Shown here: piece after piece, positions 56,270 to 64,000 of the stretch
Position numbering within the stretch: the first letter of the stretch is position 1
Layout: each line of letters opens with the position of its first letter
Assembly: GCA_024349245.1 (NCBI GenBank)
Contig: JALDNG010000818.1
Location: 19,993-83,992 of the forward strand
DNA: 64,000 nt
Direction: 5' to 3'
Source of the DNA: Neodontobutis hainanensis
Lineage: Eukaryota; Chordata; Actinopteri; Gobiiformes; Odontobutidae
Made by a program: the position numbers and the translations under genes
Notes under the pieces: generated by a model
Databases searched by the model: none
Told to the model about the DNA's origin: nothing
What the model saw: the letters and a program-made list of their open reading frames with translations, nothing else

Positions 56270-57183
56270 GTTATGCTCATCGGGTTTTATCCTGAAAACA
56301 GCTGAAGCCACAGTCCAGGTTTTTTAAGCGGTACATTGTATGTGTATCTGAAATTAAGGCTTTCCTGGCTTTGCATCTGTCTATTGGGCTTGTGGAGAAG
56401 CCCGAGACTGAAGATTATTGCACACAAAAATGATTGTGTTTGTGCCCCTGGGCCAATGAAGGACTCAGAGCTGAAGCCTGGCCCGAGGTAAGACCTCCAG
56501 CACCAGGCTGCACCGCCTCTGCTACTCTCCCCAGCCTCTGGCCTCTCAGTCCGGGCTACACGGGCCCGGTACAGCCCCTGGTTCTCCTTAAAAAATAAAA
56601 GCATTACATTTTCTTCCCATGGCACCCCATGCACATGTAACTCCTTCTAGGAACGAGGAGGTCAAGCCGTAACCTAGCCCTGGGCTCAACACTGTGGGTT
56701 GAATCAAGCACTGACTTTTACCACATCCAAGAGGGTTGTGCATTGCAACAACGCACCATCAGTAGTCCTTTTAACAAACCTGTTGACTCTTTTAGCCAAA
56801 CTAACCTCGTTTGCCTCTTAACATTTGTTCTAGTGAAAAGACTGGACAAAACTAATGTGTGAAGAGAACTCCTTTCCCTCTGTCTCTGGTGGGACTGCTC
56901 TGTGCTCTGCTGCGTTTTTCTCTCGCTAGTGGATATATATACAGCCAGCTCCACTTGACTTAATCAGTTTCTGACCAGCTCCGCTTGACTACTAAACTAA
57001 CGATATCATTTTCACAATATGGTCTGTAACCTGCTCCGCTATGTCAGTTCTAGACTCTGAAGGGTTACCGATGATAAAGCATGCCTCTAAGGCTCTGATC
57101 AGAGGGAGAGAGAGAAAAGAGACAAAACGCTGGTTCCGTGGTTTCTCTTTCTCAAAGCTTTATTTTTGGGATAACACAGTTTA
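56270..57183. other. Stretch without recognised genes
   Basis: No supported coding, RNA or repeat-end features. A short stretch GAGCGAGAGAAA-type on the minus strand is low complexity only. Confidence 0.4.
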
Positions 57184-57185
57184 TA

Positions 57186-58390
57186 CAGGTGCTGGTCATA
57201 TAATTTAGAAAATCCTTAAAAAGTTGATTTATTTTACTAATTCCATTAAAAAGTGGAACTTGTATATTATTCATTACACACAGACTGATATATTTCAAAA
57301 GTGTATTAATTTAAATGTTGATGATTATAATAAAATCCCAAATTCAGTATCTCAGAAAATTTGAATATTACTTATGACCAATACAAAGGAAAGTTGTTTA
57401 GAAATCTTGGCCAACTGAAAAGTATGATCATGTATAGCACTCAATACTTAGTTAGGGCTCTTTTTGCCTGAATTACTGCAGCAATGCGGCGTGGCATGGG
57501 TTGCTCTGATAGTGGCCTTCAGCTCTTCTGCATATTGCCTCATCCTTTTCACAATACCCTTCTCTCTGGGGTTAAGGTCAGGCGAGTTTGCTGGCCAAGT
57601 TAGAACAGGGATACCATGGTCCTTAAACCAGGTACTGGTTGCTTTGGCACTTGGTGCAGGTGCCGAGAAATCTGCATCTCAAAAAAGTTGGTCAGCAGCC
57701 AGAAGCATGAAGTGCTCTAAAACCTCCTGGAATACGGCTGCGTTGACCTTGTACCTCAGAAAACACAGTGGACCAACACCAGCAGATGACATGGCTCCAA
57801 AGCATCACTGACTGTGGAAACTTTACACTGGACCTCAAGCAACGTGGATTGTGTGTCTCTCCTCTCTTCCTCCAGACTCTGGGACCCTGATTTCCAAAGG
57901 AAATGCAAAATTTACTTTCATCAGAGAACATAACTTTGGACCACTCAGCAGCAGTCCCAGGCGAGATGCTTCTGAAGCTGTCTGTTGTTCAAGAGTGGCT
58001 TGACACAAGGAAAGCGAAGCTGAAACCCATGTCTTGAATACGTCTGTGCGCAGTGGTTCTTGAAGCACTGACTCCAGCTGCAGTCCACTCTTTCTGAATC
58101 TCCTCACGTTTTTGAATGGGTTTTGTGTCACAATCCTCTCCAGGTGCGGTTATCCCTATTGCTTGTTCACTTTTTTGGGTTTATTAGCTGATTAGAGTGT
58201 GGCACCAGGGCTCTTCAATATTGAACCTTTTCACAATATTTCAATTTTCTGAGATTCTGAATTTGGGATTTTCCTTGGTTAAAAAAAAGTGTTTAATGAA
58301 TAAATATAATATACAAGTTTCACTTTTTGAATGGAATTAGTGAAATAAATCAACATTTTGATGATTTTCTAATTATATGACCAGCACCTG
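57186..58390 (-). mobile_element. Tc1/mariner transposon, internally deleted
   Basis: Terminal inverted repeats of about 80-90 bases begin CAGGTGCTGGTCATATAA at both ends. They are flanked by the TA target at 57184-57185 and 58391-58392. The minus strand encodes broken Tc1 transposase. After a short N-terminal remnant come FSDESKFCISFGNQG, GPRVWRKRGE, VMLWGA-type and, in other frames, HFMLLAADQLF, STWFKDHGIPV, WPANSPDLNP. The segment that should hold the second catalytic Asp between DADF and SAKATS is deleted, and the acid after SPDLNP is lost. Most of the DNA-binding paired helix-turn-helix is also absent. Length 1205 bp against about 1.6 kb for full elements. Confidence 0.88.
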
Positions 58391-58435
58391 TAATTTAATG
58401 TGCTCATATTTTCATGTGCCCATATGCGCCCTTAG

Positions 58436-59058
58436 TGTGTATGCATGTGGAGTGAGGGGGCTAGGAGGAATGAGACAGGAAGTAGTGGAAGTTGTACCTG
58501 TGATGCATTCCTTCCCAGTTCTACCTTTCCCATCAAAGACCTGCTGGTGGTCGAGGAAACGGCGGAGATCTCCTACAGATTGGAGCTTGAAATGGGGAAG
58601 GTGTGCACATATTTTGTAAGCCAGTATAGAGAGCATTTTGCAGTATTTGATGACACATTTCAGCTTGAAGAGTATTAGACCAAAATCATATGCAGACAAG
58701 ATTGTGAAGATGGTAAAATTGAGGAACTAGAGAAGCTCCCAGACGCCTACAATGAAGCAGACTTAGAGGATCAAGATGGAGATTAAACAAGTGGAGGCAG
58801 CTTTCAAACAAAATCTGCACCAATGTCTTCAAGTCTTTGCATGTAGAGGTAAGTATACGGCCAGATTCAATTAAATTGGCAATGGCCATTTGATCATTTA
58901 AATGTTTATTTCAGATAACAGCCATGTTGGGCACACTGGATGCACTGGAGAAGAACTATGACAAGAACCTGGTGCTGGTGACACTGAGTACATCAAGATC
59001 CAGCTGCAGCTTGAGGAGAGTGAGAGACGCCACCAGGAAATCTTCAACCCCAACATTG
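58436..59058 (+). pseudogene. Olfactomedin-4-like gene fragment, copy A
   Basis: Exon 58436-58600 encodes GSCTCDAFLPSSTFPIKDL, the Cys-x-Cys and FP block at the start of olfactomedin-4-like secreted glycoproteins. Exon 58664-58848 is the coiled-coil part but has stops and a one-base shift (LEEY then TAG). Exon 58915-59058 (MLGTLDALEKNYDKNLVLVT) breaks after VT through a deletion, and its donor has decayed from gtgagc to gttttt. The olfactomedin propeller domain is absent. Copy B at 62108 is closely similar, so the two arose by local duplication. Confidence 0.65.
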
Positions 59059-59675
59059 GTTTTTGCAAATGTTCTGCACACACTGGCATTGTTAGAGTCA
59101 GTAAGCCATCGTGAGCCAGCTCAATGCTCATCTAAGTTCAGGGTGCACATATGGAGGGAGGGGAAAAGACTCAAGCCCATTCCAGAGCGTGAGTCCGTGT
59201 ACTGGTGCTCTGGTTACTCTAGTCCAAGCATATTAGGTTATATTAGGTTCTACACCAACTACACATGCTTCATTCTAAGAAGCCCCTTCCTGCATCATAG
59301 CTTACTAGTTTATTTTTCACAAATATAACACAAAAACAACTAACACTGAATTATTTTAACATACTTAAAGAAAGAACAAAGAACTTTAAATTGTGAGATC
59401 TGTTTCTTTTTAAGTCATTTCTTGAAGCTTTTATAGATGTTTTAGTTCTAGACTATTCCACAGTTTAACTTTCTGAACAGACAGACATGTCTGTTTGACG
59501 TTGGTTGTGATCTGAGTTTACTGAACACGAGTGTTCGTCAGGAGCAGAGTTCATCTAAAACAGGTTCTGTCTTATTTTAAACATTATTTTTGCTATTTTA
59601 AATTTGACTAAGTGATTACATTTCAGTAAGTTAGAGTTTATGAGCAGCTTGTTTGTTGGGTGAAAATACTCTCTT
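59059..59675. other. Stretch without recognised genes
   Basis: AT-rich, no supported features. It may hold LINE sequence of the same element as the RT fragment at 59690-59840. Confidence 0.35.
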
Positions 59676-60129
59676 TTATTTAGAATAAAATGTCACCAAT
59701 CCATCTTTATACAATGCCCCTGATGCCATATCTTTCAGGTTTTCTTAACAGAACTTTGTGATCAATGGTGTCGAAGGCTTTCTTCAAGTCTATGAAAATT
59801 CCATTTACGGGATTTTTATTTTTATTGTAGATGTTATTTTTTCAACCAGCTCAATTACAGCCATTTCTGTTTCATATTTTATATAATTACATTTTAGATT
59901 GGGATGACTTTAGCTATTTTCATGTTGTCCCTCAGAAGGAGGAGGCGACTCTGGCCCTTCTTGTGCAGGGCATTGGTGTTGTGGGCAGAGATGGAGTAGT
60001 CATCAAGATCAGTTTTGTGCCTCGACTCGGACTTGGACTTCATTTTTATTGCTCTGACTCAAACTTGGACTCCTTTATTCTCAAACACAAGGACTCGAGA
60101 CTTGCCTCGGACTTGAGCACAAAGGACTC
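59676..60129. repeat. Second inverted duplication, right arm flank (partner 35920-36395)
   Basis: Reverse complement of 35920-36395 with small indels. It carries the LINE RT fragment on the minus strand (DLKKAFDTIDHKVLLRK at about 59800-59730) and the hexamer repeat at 60025-60125. Its last five bases are GACTC, the complement of the GAGTC target duplication of the 31788-35919 element. Confidence 0.78.
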
Positions 60130-60631
60130 TGTTACAAATGCATGTAATTGTCTGTGTGTTCCACCTGCAGGAGGAGTGGGGGTGTGTCTGATCTGGGCTC
60201 CTGATTGGCTGCTACCCTTTATAAGGAGGATGTTGAGGCCGGCTTCTCGCTCTGCTTCGCTCTGTGTTTCCGGCTAAGCTCCGCCTCCTGGTTGTGCTGC
60301 TGTCGATGCCAGGGGCAGCTTAGACGTTCAGCTCCTCTTTTATGTTTTCAGTTAGTTCTTTTAGGTGATGGGCGAGGTGGTCCTGTTTTAACGGTTTGTT
60401 GTTTTACTTTAAGGGTTAGGATTGGTTAGGCAGGGACAGAGGAGGCAAGTCGGGCACGACGGTCCAATGGCGGGCTGACTCGGCTTGTTGCCCTCTTTTG
60501 TTCATTTTGTCCGACCCATCACCGCCTTTTGTTCTCCCTTGATTCTTATTTTAAATAGACAGTTTGAGCTTTAGTTGTGTATGGCTTTTTGATTTATGTT
60601 CAGGTCCCTTTGTTTAACGGGGATCCTTACA
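60130..60631 (+). repeat. Gmr1-like LTR without internal sequence
   Basis: 502 bp. It starts TGTTACAAATG and ends GATCCTTACA, and is the plus-strand counterpart of the LTR at 35343-35919. The right flank TAAAG does not match GACTC, so it is not a simple solo LTR. It is better read as the truncated end of a duplicated element. Confidence 0.8.
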
Positions 60632-62107
60632 TAAAGTAATGATTTTTTTACAGGTTGGCTAGTCTGCTGCTGTTTTCTGCTGTTTTGGTTTCTGTTGATA
60701 CTGTGATGTTTTTATTGTTGTGTTGCAACTGGGTTTCGCCCTTTGGTTAACTTGTTTTTATATTTTCTCGCGCTGGGAGCTCTCCTGGTGGTTGAGCAGG
60801 GCACATGGGTGAGGTCTCCCCACTTATGCATGTGAGTTAGTGCACTGGGTCACAAGTTTAGTTTGCACCTTGTCTTTGCCGTGTCTGTGTCCACAAAGGT
60901 GAGTTTAAGGTGGCACCCTGGGCACCGCCTTAAAGTAGTCTGCTTTCCAGAGGCGGCCCCATATAGCTATCTTTCGTTTAACATTTTTGAACGTTTTTGT
61001 ACTTCTGCAACCATTTTAGAAATTTTTAACAAAGTAATAATAAAAATATATTTTGGGTAATCGGTTTTGTTCTACCTCTTTTCAGTTTTTTAGAGTAATC
61101 ATTTTAAATCTATTTTAATAATTTGGTTATTTGTGAAACACGTCTCTGTCCTTAAATCAGATATTTCCTTGTGTGTCCTTTTTTTCCACAATCTCCTATG
61201 TGTACAATAGTTCCTGGTCCATCCCCCAGGTGGCGTATTTGAATTTATATTTCCATCTTTATTCTGCTAGACTATAACCACCAACCCTTCTCGCAGCGCC
61301 ACACTAGCAAACTGCAATGGTAATTTTTAGCACCTTTATATTTTTTCAGTTCATATCTATTCCAGTCTTTTGGGCCTATATCACTAGCACTGACCACAAG
61401 GAATGTTTGTAGAGACCACCCCAGAGACCATGCACGGAGCAGACGGGCCACTGCACAAATCATTGCACGGAACACAAAACGGCCAAAAAAACAGTCTGTG
61501 TTGTCTGTCTGGTCCGTGGACAGACCAGTGTTTTGGTCACAACCCCCTCCTCTCCTGACTTACCTACTGCAGGCCTGCAACATATGATGTTCAAGTGCAC
61601 ATTTAGGTGAAAAACAATGCTGTTTTTTGTTTTATACAATGGCCAATTATAATGTCTCTCCTGTAAATCCACCCCAGGTTATTGTTTGTATTTTGTTTTT
61701 GTACTGAAAGAGGAGTACTAGCCTATCTTTGCTACATTTTCCATCACATGGGAAATTAGTCAGATGTTAGAATGCCTCATTCATCTTCACATTTTGATGC
61801 ACTTATTAATTGCTTGAACAAGATGGCCTCTTTGTGTGTTTTGTGAAATATTGCTGTGAACAATAACATGTTCAGCATTAGTTGAGTGCTTTCACAAGGC
61901 TCCTGTAAATAAAACCTGAAAACCTGCAGCTGTTCTCATTCATAAGGGATTGTGACTGCTGCTGAATGATTGGCACTCTGTATTTCTTAGCATTGCTCAG
62001 CTCCACATTGGCCTCGGGGTATGTATGGCACCCCTTAGATCCACTTATTCATGTTATTTTTTTTTTACTTTGAGACTGACCTATTTTCATGTGCTCACAT
62101 TCCTCAG
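60632..62107. other. Stretch without recognised genes
   Basis: About 1.5 kb with only short frames. No LTR pair, SINE head or exon could be supported. Confidence 0.4.
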
Positions 62108-62781
62108 CGTGTAGGCATGTGGAGTGAGGGGGCTACGAGGAATGAGACAGGAAGTAGTGGAAGTTGTACCTGTGATGCATTCCTTCCCAGTTCTACCTTT
62201 CCCATCAAAGACCTGGTGGTGGTCGAGGAAACAGCGGGGGAGAGCTCCTACAGATTGGAGATTGAATTAGGGAAGGTGTGTACATATTTTGTAAGCTTGT
62301 ATATTTTGCAGTATTTTCTGACACATTTCTTGCACATTTCAGCTTGAAGAGTATGAGATGACGTCATATGCAGAGAAGATTGTGAAGCTGAGGCGCTAGA
62401 GAAGAACCCAGACGACTACAACGAAGCAGACTTGGAGGTGATAAAGGTGGAGATTAAACAAGTGGAGGCGTTGATTCAAGACCTGCAGCTTTTAATCAAA
62501 AGCTCCACCATGGGTCTTTGAATCTTTGCATGTAGAGGTAAGTATACGGCCAGCTGTCACAGTGTGTCAGTGTCAAGTGTTTGATTAAATTAAATTGGGA
62601 GTGGTCATCTGATTATTTTAATTTTAATTTCAGATAACAACCATGGTGGGCACACTGGATGCACTGGAGAAGACCTGAGACAAGAACCTGGTGCTGGTGA
62701 CACGGCGTGAGTTGATCAAGCTCCAGCTGCAGCTTGAGGAGTGTGAGAGACGCCACCAGGAAATCTTCAACCCCAACATTG
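62108..62781 (+). pseudogene. Olfactomedin-4-like gene fragment, copy B
   Basis: Exons 62108-62275 (SGSCTCDAFLPSSTFPIKDL, VVEETAGESSYRLEIE), 62343-62537 (LEEYEMTSYAEKIVKL, then a frame loss; DDYNEADLEVIKVEIKQVEA) and 62634-62781 (TTMVGTLDALEKT, TGA, DKNLVLVTRRELIKLQLQLE, RRHQEIFNPNIG). All splice sites look intact, including the gtgagc donor at 62782. A TGA replaces the Tyr codon of copy A, and the second exon is shifted. No olfactomedin propeller exon was seen up to 64000. Confidence 0.68.
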
Positions 62782-64000
62782 GTGAGCTCCTTTGCTGTAA
62801 AATAAAATAATCTTTTTAAAAACCTTTCTTTAATAAAACCTCCTTGACTCAAAGAAATGTCACACTCACATTATTAGATTCTTCTTCAAAATAATGTGGA
62901 AATATTGTGTATTATTTTGAGTTTCAATGTGTTTTAATGCTTTTGCAGAGCGACTGTTCATTTCATTATTGACTGACTGTCTTCACTTCTGTTCCGCTCG
63001 TCTGTGTCCTGTGAGAGGAACCTGTTTGTGAGTTTGGCACAAAACCCAACCCTAATGCGTTGGCTCATATCTGCTCTTGCTCTTGGAGGGACTAACCATG
63101 CATCATAAAGACAACTAAAAATAAATATATGTTCTCATCCTGAGCAGAAATACTCCGAGTGTGAACAGGGTCATAAACATAAAACCTTTTCATTGACCTC
63201 ATGTTGCTCTGTTTAAACTGAAACTCAATTTCAGATCCATGCAGCTCCACAGCTGAAGAGTCAAAACCAAAGACCTCAAAAATACTGAGGGACTGTTCTA
63301 ATATAAAGAGACTGTGACATGTTTCTCGGAGTTCATTACAGGAGACACAATAATGATATTCTGGCCAGTCTACAACACTTTGATTTGTGCAGCACTTCCT
63401 TTGTAGATAAACAGTTTGACACAATGTTAGAGTAAACATAAAGATATCTCTTTAACACATTATTGTCAAAACAAACCTTCATTCTTCAGGTAAAAGGCTC
63501 TTGAATATTTCTGTTGGTTTTATATTAACTCTGACCTGTCCACTGTCTCTGTTTATAGAACTGTTATATTTATCATTAATGACCTCACGTCTGGCCCTGA
63601 GTTTGTTTTTGATGAGACAGTTTTCACTGTCAGTGTTTTTCAAGAACGGAAGACATCAGCTGACGTGTCCAGTCATTTCCTGTCACATGCTGCTCTAACA
63701 CAAGTCTCTCTCTTCTCTGATTGGCTGGATGGATAGCTTGTCTCGTCATTGAGTGACGCACCACAGACAACAGCATGAGTTCTCTTTTTAGGCAGCTTCT
63801 GAGCCACTTCCACCACGTTGTAAGTGTCTAATGTTTAGATTCACAACAAATGATCAAATGTGTTAAATCTCTGCCATGGCCCAGAGCCACTGACCCTCAG
63901 ATGTTTTTACCACTGAGCCCTGTATATTTGAGAAGTATTTTGAATAAATAGACACAAGAGGTTAGTTTTATTGTTTTTTTATCTAGAACCAGTAGAAATT
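62782..64000. other. Stretch without recognised genes at the window end
   Basis: AT-rich, with short frames only. A GC-richer patch at 63660-63820 with GATTGGCTGG could be a promoter of a gene lying beyond the window, but nothing confirms it. Confidence 0.35.

Noticed and set aside
59831..60277. 148-residue plus-strand frame
   Set aside because: It crosses the hexamer repeat and enters an LTR, so it is not a gene.
60130..60631. Independent solo LTR insertion
   Set aside because: The left flank repeats the target site of the element at 31788-35919 while the right flank does not match, so duplication plus truncation explains it better.

Overview
This looks like nuclear DNA from a teleost fish. 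Genes are split by introns, and almost everything recognisable is a mobile element typical of bony fish: BEL/Pao, Gmr1-type Gypsy and class-I retrovirus-like LTR elements, L2/CR1-like and L1/Tx1-like LINE ends, a Tc1 transposon, and tRNA-derived SINEs. The species cannot be named from the sequence alone. I saw no rRNA gene, functional tRNA gene, CRISPR array or bacterial-type operon.

Layout. 0.5-13.5 kb: a plus-strand fish HECT-ligase (G2E3-like) gene whose N-terminal exons (964-2195) and C-terminal HECT exons (11565-13474) are split by two nested BEL/Pao retrotransposons. The outer one is on the minus strand, internally deleted and truncated. The inner one is on the plus strand (4117-10976), with 313-bp LTRs and a CATTT target duplication. 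13.5-21 kb: poorly recognisable sequence with two pairs of direct repeats, a serine/proline-rich region, a LINE 3' end and a DANA-like SINE. 21.1-28.9 kb: a minus-strand endogenous retrovirus with a tRNA-Leu primer site, gag, pro, remnants of pol and a collapsed env; its 5' LTR is cut off by a rearrangement. 28.9-31.1 and 40.5-42.8 kb: two arms of a large inverted duplication carrying exons of an EF-hand gene, an L1-like 3' fragment and a second LINE 3' end. 31.8-35.9 kb: a damaged minus-strand Gmr1-like Gypsy element. 36.6-40 kb: unassigned exons, a solo LTR with target duplication, a TIR-bounded element and a possible second solo LTR. 42.8-43.3 kb: terminal exon of the EF-hand gene. 44-52.3 kb: SINE remnants, a decayed gene candidate, a duplicated 3' flank, and a plus-strand Gmr1-like element (46119-51885) in which integrase lies upstream of reverse transcriptase. 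52.3-54 kb: the best intact host gene, a TATA-driven three-exon minus-strand gene for a 217-residue acidic protein. 54.5-64 kb: degenerate hexamer repeats, a small three-exon candidate gene, a decayed Tc1 transposon, two olfactomedin-4-like pseudogene fragments, and a solo Gmr1 LTR that is an inverted duplicate of sequence at 35.3-36.4 kb.

The genes do not form a pathway. The coherent story is structural: repeated insertion, nesting, inverted duplication and decay around a few host genes. Frames, LTR ends, target duplications and splice phases were read by eye. Family names come from recognised motifs, not from searches.
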